Origin: Flaviflagellibacter sp963786225
GTDB taxonomy: Bacteria; Pseudomonadota; Alphaproteobacteria; Rhizobiales; Methylopilaceae
DNA: 64,000 nt
Assembly (NCBI GenBank): GCA_963786225.1
Contig: CAWAYQ010000032.1
Span: 62,001-126,000, forward strand
Direction: 5' to 3'
A model generated the notes under the pieces. It worked only from the letters and a program-made list of their open reading frames with translations. It did not search any database and had not been told where the DNA came from. The stretch's first letter is position 1. Each line of letters starts with the position of its first letter. Made by a program: the position numbers and the translations under genes. Of this stretch, positions 1-8,447 are shown in pieces.

Positions 1-1
1 C

Positions 2-586
2 GATTTCCTCGCCCAGGCGACCCCGGAGATGAAGCTCAAGCTGATCCGCGAGGAGCAGGCCAAGGGCAAGCTCGTTGCCATGTGCGGCGACGGCACCAAT
101 GACGCGCCCGCGCTCGCGCAGGCCGATGTCGGCGTTGCCATGAACACCGGAACGATGGCGGCCCGCGAGGCCGGCAACATGGTCGATCTCGATTCGGATC
201 CGACCAAGCTGATCGAGATCGTTTCGATCGGCAAACAGCTCCTGATGACGCGCGGCGCGCTGACCACCTTCTCCATCGCCAACGACGTCGCGAAATATTT
301 CGCGATCATCCCGGCGATGTTCCTGGTGCTCTATCCGCCGCTCGGCGCGCTGAACATCATGGAGCTGGCCACGCCCGAAAGCGCAATCCTGTCGGCGATC
401 ATCTTCAACGCGCTCATCATCGTCGCGCTGATCCCGCTTGCCTTGCGCGGCGTGCCCTACCGCGCGGTCGGCGCCGCGGCCCTGCTGCGCCGCAATCTCT
501 TCGTCTATGGCCTTGGCGGCATCCTCGTCCCGTTCGTCGGCATCAAGCTGATCGATATGGCCGTCTCCGCCATCGGGCTCGTGTGA
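2..586 (+). CDS. kdpB: KdpB, potassium-transporting P-type ATPase catalytic subunit (3' part only)
   Basis: This is the C-terminal 194 residues of KdpB, the ATP-hydrolysing subunit of the high-affinity KdpFABC potassium pump in the inner membrane. The reading frame is open at the left edge, so the start lies outside the window. The P-type ATPase hinge motif GDGTNDAPALAQ is visible around codons 26-37, followed by the family-typical stretch MNTGTMAAREAGNMVDLDS and then the hydrophobic C-terminal membrane helices. The phosphorylation motif DKTG would be upstream. The stop is 8 bases before the kdpC ATG, consistent with one operon with kdpC, the EIIA-like gene, kdpD and kdpE. Identification is secure from family knowledge. 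Confidence 0.97.
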   Translation, partial: DFLAQATPEMKLKLIREEQAKGKLVAMCGDGTNDAPALAQADVGVAMNTGTMAAREAGNMVDLDSDPTKLIEIVSIGKQLLMTRGALTTFSIANDVAKYFAIIPAMFLVLYPPLGALNIMELATPESAILSAIIFNALIIVALIPLALRGVPYRAVGAAALLRRNLFVYGLGGILVPFVGIKLIDMAVSAIGLV

Positions 587-594
587 GGCACATC

Positions 595-1167
595 ATGTTG
601 AAACAGATCCGTCCCGCCCTCGTAATGATCGTCCTGTTTACGATCGTAACCGGAGCTCTCTATCCCCTCGCGGTCACCGGCGTCGCCCAGGCCGTGTTCC
701 CCCACCAGGCCAAAGGCAGCCTGATCGAAAAGAACGGCGCTGTGATCGGCTCCGAACTGATCGGCCAGAGCTTTGCCGGCGAGCAGTACTTTCATTCGCG
801 TCCGTCGGCCGCCGGCGCCAACGGCTATGACGCCGCCGCCTCCAGCGGCGCCAATCTCGGCCCGACCAGCAAGGCGCTCGTCGAGCGCGTGACGGCGGAT
901 GTGGCAAAGGTCCGCGCCGATCTGCCGGAGGGGGCGGTTCCGGCCGATCTTGTAACGACATCCGGTTCGGGCCTCGATCCACATATCTCGCCGGACGCGG
1001 CCAAGGCCCAGATCGCGCGCGTGGCCCGCGTCAGGGGGCTCGATGTCGCCCATGTTCAGGATCTCGTCGGCGCTCATACCGAGGGCCGCCAGTTCGGAGT
1101 TCTCGGCGAGCCGCGCGTCAATGTCCTGGCACTGAATCTCGCGCTCGATGCGGAGGCTCCGCGGTGA
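595..1167 (+). CDS. kdpC: KdpC, potassium-transporting ATPase subunit C
   Basis: KdpC is the single-span accessory subunit of the Kdp potassium pump. The 190-residue protein has one N-terminal membrane helix (about residues 7-29) and then a periplasmic domain containing the typical KdpC segments QSFAGEQYFHSRPSAAG and GSGLDPHISPDAAKAQ. The ATG at 595 was chosen because it has GAGG 6 bases upstream and begins directly before the membrane helix. A GTG at 583 overlapping the kdpB stop is the alternative. The 3' end overlaps the next gene by 4 bases (GTGA), indicating translational coupling. Confidence 0.96.
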   Translation: MLKQIRPALVMIVLFTIVTGALYPLAVTGVAQAVFPHQAKGSLIEKNGAVIGSELIGQSFAGEQYFHSRPSAAGANGYDAAASSGANLGPTSKALVERVTADVAKVRADLPEGAVPADLVTTSGSGLDPHISPDAAKAQIARVARVRGLDVAHVQDLVGAHTEGRQFGVLGEPRVNVLALNLALDAEAPR

Positions 1168-1676
1168 ACACGTCCCTCGGGATCAGTCTGGCCGACAGTT
1201 TCCGGATCGTGGATATGGGGCGGTTGCTGTTCGGCGTGGAAGCGGCGGGCAAGCCGCATCTCTTGTCGCTGCTTGCGGCCCGGAGCGCCCGCCTGACAGG
1301 CCTCAAGCCGCACCGGGTGTTCGAGGCGATGTCGACCGGCGTGCACTTCACGTCGGACCGGGTCGCCGGCGGGGTGGCGGTCGTCAGCGCGGCGCTGCCC
1401 GAGTTCGGCGGCGTCGTCTGGACCGCGGCGCGGCTCATGACCCCGGCGCCCTACGGGGCGCACGACGGGGTGCCCGTCGATCTTGCCTTCGCGGTGGTCG
1501 GCAATCCCCGTTCGGTCACGGCGCGCCGGGCGGCCCAGAGCTTCGCCCGCCTGTCGAGGGATGAGGAGGCCCTGGCCTATTTGCGTTCCGCGACGTCGAT
1601 CAGCTGGTTCCGCGCCGAATTGACATGGGCCCTTGAACGTCTCGATTACCGGGAACCTGCTAAGATGACCGGATGA
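1164..1676 (+). CDS. PTS EIIA(Ntr)-like protein lacking the active-site histidine, kdp-linked
   Basis: The 170-residue protein aligns along its length with EIIA(Ntr)/PtsN: the VFEAM segment, then GGVAVVSAALPE where PtsN has G-[IV]-A-[IL]-P-H, then TPAPYGAHDGVPVDLAFAVV matching the PtsN TPI-x-FDA-x-D-x-x-PVDL-x-FA segment, and a terminal helix ending YLRSATS. The Pro-His pair that carries the phosphohistidine is Val74-Ser75 here, so the protein probably cannot accept phosphate from NPr. It starts on a GTG overlapping the kdpC stop by 4 bases, and its own stop overlaps the kdpD ATG by 4 bases, so it is tightly coupled to both. Since EIIA(Ntr) is known to bind KdpD and alter kdp expression in enterobacteria and rhizobia, I infer a dedicated, phosphorylation-blind regulator of KdpD. 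The family assignment is strong; the function is inference. Confidence 0.8.
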   Translation: MNTSLGISLADSFRIVDMGRLLFGVEAAGKPHLLSLLAARSARLTGLKPHRVFEAMSTGVHFTSDRVAGGVAVVSAALPEFGGVVWTAARLMTPAPYGAHDGVPVDLAFAVVGNPRSVTARRAAQSFARLSRDEEALAYLRSATSISWFRAELTWALERLDYREPAKMTG

Positions 1677-4382
1677 ACTCAGGCGACGGCGACAAGACCT
1701 CATTGCTCTCACGGCCGGCCCCGGATCACCGAGGCCGGCTTAAAGTGCTTCTTGGGGCCGCGCCGGGCGTCGGCAAGACCTATGAAATGCTGCTCGATGC
1801 CAGGAAGCGCCGGCAGGACGGCGCGGATGTCGTCATCGGGGTTGTCGAGACGCATGGCCGGGCGGAAACGCAGGCTCTGGTCGAGGGTTTCGAGATCGTT
1901 CCGCGGCGCAGGATCGAGCATGCGGGCCATGTGCTCGACGAGATGGACCTCGACGCCATCCTCGCCCGCAGGCCCGATCTCGTGCTCGTCGACGAACTGG
2001 CCCATACCAACGCCCCCGGCAGCCGCCATCCCAAGCGCTGGATCGATGTCGAGGAATTGCTCAAGGCCGGGATCGACGTCTTTACGACGCTGAACATCCA
2101 GCACGTGGAGAGCCTGAACGATGTCGTCGCGCGCATCACCCGCGTGCGGGTACGGGAGACGGTGCCGGACGCCGTCCTGGACCGCGCCGACGATATCGAG
2201 ATCGTCGATATTTCCCCGGCCGATCTGATCCAGCGCCTGCAGGAAGGGAAGGTATATGTACCTGCCCAGGCCGAGCGGGCGCTGAATCATTATTTTTCGC
2301 CAGGCAATCTGACGGCGCTCCGCGAACTGGCGCTGCGCCGCACCGCGCAGCGTGTGGACGAGCAGCTTCTCAGCCACATGCAGTCGCATGCGATCTCGGG
2401 CCCCTGGGCCGCGGGTGAACGCATCCTCGTCTGCGTCAGCGAAGACCCGCGCTGTCCGAGCCTTATCCGCTACACAAAGCGCATCGCCGATCAGCTTCAC
2501 GCGCCCTGGATCGCACTCTATGTCGAAACGGGGCGCAGCCAGGCGCTGTCGGAAGCCGAGCGGGACCGGGTCGCCGAATGCCTGCGCCTTGCCGAGCAGC
2601 TCGGCGGCGAGCCGATCACGATTCCCGGCGACAAAATTGTCGACGAGGTGCTGAGCGTCAGTGCCGCGAGCAATGTCACCCAGATCGTCATCGGCAAGTC
2701 CGACCGGCCGCGCTGGTTCGAGGTTGTGCACGGATCGGTCGTCCATGACCTCGTGCGCCGCGCGGGACCGATCAGCGTTCATGTCGTCGCCGGCGAGGAG
2801 AGCCCGGCGGCGGTCCAGCAAGCTGCGGGCCGGGAGCGTCCGGAAGCCCAGCAGCAAGCGGGTCTACGGGGCGGTCTCCGCCGCCGTCGTGCTCGCGCTC
2901 GGCGCGGGAAAACTGCTCGAACCTCTCGTCGGGATCGAAACCGTCGATCTCATTTTTCTTTTGGCGGTGATCGCAATCGCCATCGCGTACGGGCTGGTGC
3001 CGTCGCTTGTCGCCAGCGTGGCGGCATCGCTTGCCTACAATTTCTTTTTCCTGCCGCCGGTCCTGACCTTCACCATCACGTCACCGACGAACATTGCGAG
3101 CTTCTTCCTGTTCCTCATCATCGCGCTCGTCGTCTCGAATCTCGCGGCCCGTGTCCGGGCGCAGGTGCTGACCGCGCGCAGCCGCGCCCGCACAACCGAG
3201 GCGCTCTATTCTTTCAGCCGCAAGGTCGCGGCCGTGGGATCGCTCGACGATCTGCTGTGGGCGACGGCGTTCCAGATCGCGTCCATGCTGAAGCTCGACG
3301 TCATCGTGCTGCTCAGCCGCGGCGGGGTGCTGGAACTGCGCGCCAGCTATCCTCCGGAGGACGAGCTCGACGATGCCGATCTCGGCGCCGCCAAATGGGC
3401 GTTCGAGACGAGGACGGCCGCCGGGCGCGGCGCCGACACGCTGCCGGGCGCACGGCGCCTGTTCCTCCCGCTGAATGCCGGCGACACATCGCTTGGCGTG
3501 GTCGGCCTCACGCGCACGAAGCCCGGCGCGCTGCTCACCTCCGATGGACGGCGCCTGCTCGATGCGCTGATGGACCAGGCGGCGGTCGCGGTGGAGCGGT
3601 TCGGACTGGCGCAGGAGATGAGCGCGGCGCGGCTCGCGGCGGAGACCGAACGGCTGCGCTCGGCACTGCTTGCGTCGCTGTCGCACGATCTCAAGACGCC
3701 GCTGGCCTCGATCCTCGGAGCCGTGACGTCGCTTCGCGAATTCAACGATCTCTACGACGCCGAGGCACGGGACGAGCTTGCCGCGACCATCGAGGACGAG
3801 GCGGAACGGCTTACGCGGTTTGTCGCCAATCTGCTCGACATGACGAGACTGGATTCCGGTGCCATCGACATCGTGACCCAGCCGGTCGATCTCGGTGAGG
3901 TCATCGCAACCGCCTTGCAGCGTTCGTCTCGTCTTCTGGCCCAGCACCGGATCGAACTCCTTGTCGCGCCCGATCTGCCGCTGATCGCGGCCGATGCGGT
4001 TCTGCTGGAGCAGGTGCTCGTCAACCTGATCGACAATGCCGCAAAATACACGCCGGCCGGTACGCTGATCCGCATCGAGGCGCAGGCGAGCCCGAACGGA
4101 ACGGATCTTACGGTCCTGGACGAAGGTCCTGGAATTCCGGAATCGGAGCAGGAGCGTATATTCGAGAAGTTCCACCGGGCCGGAGAGCGCGACCATCGCC
4201 GCGCCGGAACCGGGCTTGGCCTCGCCATCGCGCGCGGCTTCATCGAGGCGCTCGGCGGCACGATCTCGGTGTCGAACCGCCTCGACCGTTCGGGCGCGAG
4301 ATTCACGATCCATCTGCCGTCGCGGCTTCATGTTCCGGCCCGCGCTTCGAACGAGACAACGGGCAACGAGGCTGCCGAATGA
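1673..4382 (+). CDS. kdpD: KdpD, osmosensitive potassium sensor histidine kinase (frameshift near 2.81 kb)
   Basis: KdpD senses low potassium or osmotic stress and phosphorylates KdpE. About 902 residues after correcting one extra base around 2803-2815, where the frame moves from the N-terminal half (ends ...ISVHVVAGEESPAA) to the C-terminal half (...KRVYGAVSAAVVLALGAG). Domain order: KdpD N-terminal domain with Walker A GAAPGVGKT (about 27-35) and VDELAHTNAPGSRHPKRW; a USP-like domain (about 250-370); four clustered membrane helices (DUF4118); a GAF-like domain; HisKA with SHDLKTP (His671); and HATPase_c with NLIDNAAKYTP and GTGLGLAIARG. The start overlaps the EIIA-like gene by 4 bases and the stop overlaps kdpE by 4. 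The break falls in a GC-rich linker and looks like a sequencing indel rather than gene decay. Confidence 0.93.
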
Positions 4383-5065
4383 GCGATGGCGTGCCGATCC
4401 TGATCGTCGACGACGAACCGCCGATCCGCCGGCTGCTGCGCACCAGCCTTGCCGCGCAGGGCTTTCATGTGATCGAGGCGGAGACGGGCGAGGGCGCGCT
4501 TACGGCCGCGGCGGCGGAGAAACCCGACATCATGCTGCTCGATCTCGGCCTGCCGGACATGGACGGCGGCGAGGTCATCCGCCGGTTGCGCGCATCCGGT
4601 TCCAAGCTTCCGGTGATTGTGGTGTCGAGCCGGGGCGACGAGCGCGGCAAGGTCGAGGCGCTCGATCTCGGTGCCGACGATTACGTGACGAAGCCATTCG
4701 GCATGGCGGAACTGATCGCACGCATCAGAACCGCTTTGCGCCACCGGGTTCAGGATCAGGGTGGCGACCCGGTCTTTATTTCCGGCGATCTCAGCGTCGA
4801 TCTCACCCGCCGGAAGGTTGCCTTGCGCGGCGAGCCCGTGAAGCTCTCGCCGAAGGAGTACGACATTCTTCGCCAACTCGTTCTGCATGCGGGAAAGGTT
4901 CTGACCCATCGCATGCTGATGCACGAGGTCTGGGGCGCGGCCGGTGATGTGCAATATCTGCGCATCTACATCCGCCAGTTGCGCCAGAAGCTGGAGCGCG
5001 ATCCGGAGCGGCCCGAACTCATTCTGACCGAAACCGGCGTCGGATACAGGCTGGCCAGCGCTTAG
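4379..5065 (+). CDS. kdpE: KdpE, OmpR-family response regulator
   Basis: The 228-residue regulator activates kdp transcription when phosphorylated by KdpD. The receiver domain (1-120) has the acidic pair DDE at 11-13, the phospho-acceptor Asp55 in LLDLGLPD, and Lys105 in TKPF. The C-terminal winged helix has the OmpR-type signature: LSPKEYDILRQLVLHAGKVLTH, then YLRIYIRQLRQKLE and the closing TGVGYRL. It is the last gene of the operon. The 200 bases after it separate it from the convergent helicase gene and contain no clear rho-independent terminator. Confidence 0.96.
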   Translation: MSDGVPILIVDDEPPIRRLLRTSLAAQGFHVIEAETGEGALTAAAAEKPDIMLLDLGLPDMDGGEVIRRLRASGSKLPVIVVSSRGDERGKVEALDLGADDYVTKPFGMAELIARIRTALRHRVQDQGGDPVFISGDLSVDLTRRKVALRGEPVKLSPKEYDILRQLVLHAGKVLTHRMLMHEVWGAAGDVQYLRIYIRQLRQKLERDPERPELILTETGVGYRLASA

Positions 5066-5265
5066 CGCAGTTCAGCCGATCCGCATAAGCGCGGGTGGCT
5101 CGCACCCGTTCTGTCCAAGCGCTTTCCCCTTGGTGCCATTGGTGCGCGTGCCGCCTCAAGCGAAGCAACGAGGCGGATTATGTCTACGTTTGTCTAATAT
5201 CTGTCGAAGCATTAGACGCCGGCGCGGATGTCATGCCGGCGCTCATCGTCCGCCGGCCCGTTCTG

Positions 5266-7056
5266 CTATTCCCGCTTCTTCTTCCACTTCTTCTTTTTGT
5301 CCTTCGGCTTAAAGCCTTTGTCCTTCGGCTTGAAGTCCTCGCGCGGGGGACGGGCGTCCCCGGCAGGGCCAGCCTGCTTGTGCGGCTTGGGGCGCGGCGT
5401 ATGGACGGGGGCAGGCGACGGACCGGACGGGTCGGCCATCGGCTGGATCTCGATATCGCCGTCGGACTTGCGGACGGCGTGGGCGAAGCGCGCGGCGGCG
5501 GCCGGCGCCACCTCGAACTTCGTTTCGCGCTCGAAAATGCGGATCGCGCCGATGTCCTGGCGGGTGACGTTGCCCCGGCGGCAGATCAGAGGCAGCAGCC
5601 ATTTCGGATCGGCATTGTCGCGGCGGCCGATCGCCATGTGGAACCAGGCGCTGTTGGCGAAGGCCTCGCGGGGCGGACGCGGTTCGGACGGCGTTTCGCG
5701 CGTATCCGCGCCTCGGTCCGGACGCGGCTCGCGGGTATCGCGACGTTCGCCGGGATCGAAGACTTCTTCCGGTGACGGCAGATGAGAACGCCAGACCCGC
5801 ACCAAAGCCGCAGCGATCTGTTCCGGCGTGCGTTCCGCGAGCAGAGCCGCCGCCATCGCAAGATCGTCGTCGGTGGCGTCTTGCAGGAGCGGATCGCGCA
5901 GAAGGCGCTCCTGATCGAGCACGCGGATTTCTTCGGCGGTCGGCGGACCGCCCCAGACCGGCTGCACGCGCGCCGCGGCGAACAGGCTTTCGGCCTTGCG
6001 CCGGCGCGACAGCGGCACGAGCAGCACGCTCGTCCCCTTTCGTCCGGCGCGGCCGGTGCGTCCGCTGCGGTGCTGCAGCACTTCGGCGTCGTTCGGCAAT
6101 TCCGCATGGATGACGAGCCCGAGGCTCGGCAGGTCGATGCCGCGCGCGGCCACATCCGTCGCGACACAGACGCGCGCGCGCCCGTCGCGCAGGGCCTGGA
6201 GAGCGTGGTTGCGGTCGTTCTGGCTGAGTTCGCCGGACAGCGCGACGACCGAGAAGCCGCGCTCCGAGAGTGTCGCCTGGAGATGGCGCACGGCGTTGCG
6301 GGTGTTGCAGAAGATGAGTGCGCCGGGCGCATCGAAGTAGCGCAGCAGGTTTACGACGGCGTGGTCGATCTCGTTGGGAACGATGCGTACCGCGCGGTAT
6401 TCGATGTCGGCGTGGCCGCTTTCGCCGCCGCGGACTTCGATACGGGCCGCATCGCGCTGATAGCGCTTGGCCATCGCCGCGATGGTGCGGGGCAGGGTGG
6501 CGGAAAACAGCAATGTGCGGCGCTCGGCCGGTGTGGTGTCGAGGATGAATTCGAGGTCTTCGCGGAAACCGAGATCGAGCATTTCGTCGGCTTCGTCGAG
6601 CACCACGGCCTTCAGCTTTGCGACATTGAGGCCGCCGCGTTCGATATGGTCGCGCAGGCGGCCCGGTGTTCCCACCACGATGTGGGCGCCGGACTTCAGG
6701 CGCTGGCGTTCGGCCTTGGGATCCATGCCGCCGACGCAGGAGACGACGCGGGCGCCCGCATGGCGGTAGAGCCATTCGATCTCGCGGTGGACCTGAAGCG
6801 CGAGTTCGCGGGTCGGGGCGACGATCAAGGCCAAAGGTTCAGCTGCGAAATCAAGCCGTTCCACTTCGCCGAGCAGGGTCGTGCCGATCGCCAGGCCGTA
6901 GGCCACCGTCTTGCCGGAACCGGTCTGCGCCGAAACCAGGAGATCTCGCCCGGCGGAACCTTCGTCCAGCACCGCGGTCTGGACCGGTGTGGCCTCGGTG
7001 TAGTCGCGCTCCGCGAGCGCGCGGGCGAGGGATGGGTGGGTCGACGGAAATGTCAT
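5266..7056 (-). CDS. deaD: DEAD-box ATP-dependent RNA helicase (CsdA/DbpA type)
   Basis: An ATP-dependent RNA helicase of 596 residues for remodelling structured RNA or ribosome precursors. Visible motifs: Q motif region TPVQ near 23-26, Walker A AQTGSGKT (43-50), PTRELA, TPGR, VLDEADEMLD, SAT (motif III), and HRSGRTGRAG (motif VI). After the two RecA folds there is an Arg/Asp/Pro-rich linker, a DbpA-like RNA-binding domain (about residues 465-540), and a strongly basic tail rich in Lys, Pro and Gly. Such tails are common in alphaproteobacterial CsdA homologues. The gene stands alone and converges on kdpE. The symbol deaD is by family; the exact paralogue is not certain. Confidence 0.92.
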   Translation of the reverse strand: MTFPSTHPSLARALAERDYTEATPVQTAVLDEGSAGRDLLVSAQTGSGKTVAYGLAIGTTLLGEVERLDFAAEPLALIVAPTRELALQVHREIEWLYRHAGARVVSCVGGMDPKAERQRLKSGAHIVVGTPGRLRDHIERGGLNVAKLKAVVLDEADEMLDLGFREDLEFILDTTPAERRTLLFSATLPRTIAAMAKRYQRDAARIEVRGGESGHADIEYRAVRIVPNEIDHAVVNLLRYFDAPGALIFCNTRNAVRHLQATLSERGFSVVALSGELSQNDRNHALQALRDGRARVCVATDVAARGIDLPSLGLVIHAELPNDAEVLQHRSGRTGRAGRKGTSVLLVPLSRRRKAESLFAAARVQPVWGGPPTAEEIRVLDQERLLRDPLLQDATDDDLAMAAALLAERTPEQIAAALVRVWRSHLPSPEEVFDPGERRDTREPRPDRGADTRETPSEPRPPREAFANSAWFHMAIGRRDNADPKWLLPLICRRGNVTRQDIGAIRIFERETKFEVAPAAAARFAHAVRKSDGDIEIQPMADPSGPSPAPVHTPRPKPHKQAGPAGDARPPREDFKPKDKGFKPKDKKKKWKKKRE

Positions 7057-7353
7057 GTGTTTTGCCGGATGAACGCAGAGATGGACGAAACCACCGCTTT
7101 TGGCAGCGCAAAGCCGTCGAGCGAGGGTGGATATGTGCCGCCATCCTAGGAAGGTGGCGCCCGAGAAAGGACCGGGCGCCGCGTCCGAAAACGGTTAAAT
7201 AAACAGTTGGATGCGGCCTGATGGTCGCTACCTATCACCGTTGAGGCGGTTCTTCGAACGATTTTTCCGGAGCATGGGCACTTGGCTCCGGGTCGGGGAT
7301 CGGCTCACGATCAAGCAGGTGTCCGGATAACGCTTTCGAACGGCCCGTGCCGC
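7057..7353 (-). promoter_or_regulatory. Probable leader/promoter region of the helicase gene, with a stem-loop
   Basis: A 297-base gap between msrB and the helicase gene, both on the minus strand. It contains a perfect 8-bp inverted repeat, GGCGCCCG at 7156-7163 and CGGGCGCC at 7173-7180, with a 9-base loop and no adjacent T-run, so it is not a classical terminator. It could be a structured 5' leader, which is common for cold-inducible RNA helicases. No ORF in the gap looks real. Confidence 0.35.
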
Positions 7354-7752
7354 TCAAGCGGGATTGAAGTCCATCGCCACGCCGTTGATGCAGTAGCGCA
7401 GATGGGTCGGCGGCGGTCCGTCATTGAAGACATGACCGAGATGGCTGCCGCAGGTGGCGCAATGCACCTCGGTGCGGGTGGTCCCGAAACTGCGGTCGAC
7501 CGACGTCTCGACGGCGCCAATGATCGGCTCGTTGAAGCTCGGCCAGCCGGTGCCGCTTTCGAATTTCACCTTGCCTTCGAACAGCGGCGTGTCACAGCCC
7601 GCGCAGGAAAAGGTCCCGGCGCGCTTTTCGAAAAGCAGGGCGCAACTGCCGGGTGCCTCGGTGCCGTGGCCGCGCATCACGTGGTACTGCTCCGGCGTCA
7701 GAAGCGCGCGCCATTCCTCATCGGTGCGGGTGACGGGGTATGTCTTTTCCAT
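7354..7752 (-). CDS. msrB: MsrB, peptide-methionine (R)-S-oxide reductase
   Basis: Repairs oxidised methionine (R-sulfoxide) in proteins. The 132-residue protein is full length for the single-domain cytoplasmic form. Two zinc-binding CxxC pairs are present (Cys50/Cys53 and Cys98/Cys101), the core signature SGTGWPSF is at 66-73, HLGHVFNDG at 104-112, and the catalytic Cys121 lies in RYCINGVAMDF. It starts at the ATG on the complement of 7750-7752. No MsrA is adjacent. Reductive recycling would be by thioredoxin. Confidence 0.97.
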   Translation of the reverse strand: MEKTYPVTRTDEEWRALLTPEQYHVMRGHGTEAPGSCALLFEKRAGTFSCAGCDTPLFEGKVKFESGTGWPSFNEPIIGAVETSVDRSFGTTRTEVHCATCGSHLGHVFNDGPPPTHLRYCINGVAMDFNPA

Positions 7753-7838
7753 ATGGGGTGACCTCTAGCGGATGCCCCGAGATCGCACTCGACGTTCTAC
7801 ATACGTAGCGAGGAGCATCTCGCTGGGACTCATATAGC

Positions 7839-8438
7839 CTATTTCAGGCTTCGTGCGATGAGGCGCGCGACCTCACGCATCGTCTCCGGCGGCGCGCCGC
7901 CGCGCGCCATGACCCGCATTCCCACCAGGGTCGTGCCGATAAGGGTCGCCGCGGATTGCGCATCGACATCGGGGTCGATCTCACCGTTCATCTTGCCCTC
8001 CGCGATGACGCGTTCGAGCGCGGCCGTCAGCATCTGGCGTGCCGCCTGGAATGTCGCACTGATTTCGGCGTCCGAATGTCCGAACTCGGAGATCGCGGCA
8101 ATACCCAGGCAGTTCACGCCGCCCTCCGCCTCCAACAGCATTGCGAAGTCGGTCAGCGCGCCCTCGACGCCCTTGAGGGGAGAGAACGTGGCGTTCAGCG
8201 CGCGCACAAAATTCGTGACCGTCTCGATATTGCGCCGCCGCAGCGCTTCGAGATACAGCGCACGCTTGTCGCCGAAACTCTCCGACAGGGTTTGGCGCGA
8301 GATATTCATCGCGCCGAGCAGAGCTTCGATGGTCGTTCCTTCGAACCCGCTCTGCGCGAAGAGTGTAATTGCGGCTTTCAAAGCCGCCTCACGGTCAAAA
8401 TCTTTGTGCTGAGACAATTCACTCTCGCCGGCAAACAC
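7839..8438 (-). CDS. TetR-family transcriptional regulator
   Basis: A 199-residue TetR/AcrR-type regulator. The N-terminal helix-turn-helix is visible as REAALKAAITLFAQSGFEGT followed by TIEALLGAMNISRQTL and GDKRALYLEAL. The C-terminal domain is helical with a Cys at about residue 110, as in TetR proteins with the TetR_C ligand fold. It begins on a GTG 9 bases downstream of the stop of the REC-EAL-LuxR gene, so the two are probably cotranscribed. The ligand and targets are unknown. The next gene downstream, msrB, starts 87 bases away on the same strand. Confidence 0.88.
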   Translation of the reverse strand: MFAGESELSQHKDFDREAALKAAITLFAQSGFEGTTIEALLGAMNISRQTLSESFGDKRALYLEALRRRNIETVTNFVRALNATFSPLKGVEGALTDFAMLLEAEGGVNCLGIAAISEFGHSDAEISATFQAARQMLTAALERVIAEGKMNGEIDPDVDAQSAATLIGTTLVGMRVMARGGAPPETMREVARLIARSLK

Positions 8439-8447
8439 CGCGTTCAG

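Noticed and set aside
5066..5265. Terminator formed by the two GCCGGCG copies near 5210-5250
   Set aside because: The inverted repeat is short and no T-run follows on either strand.
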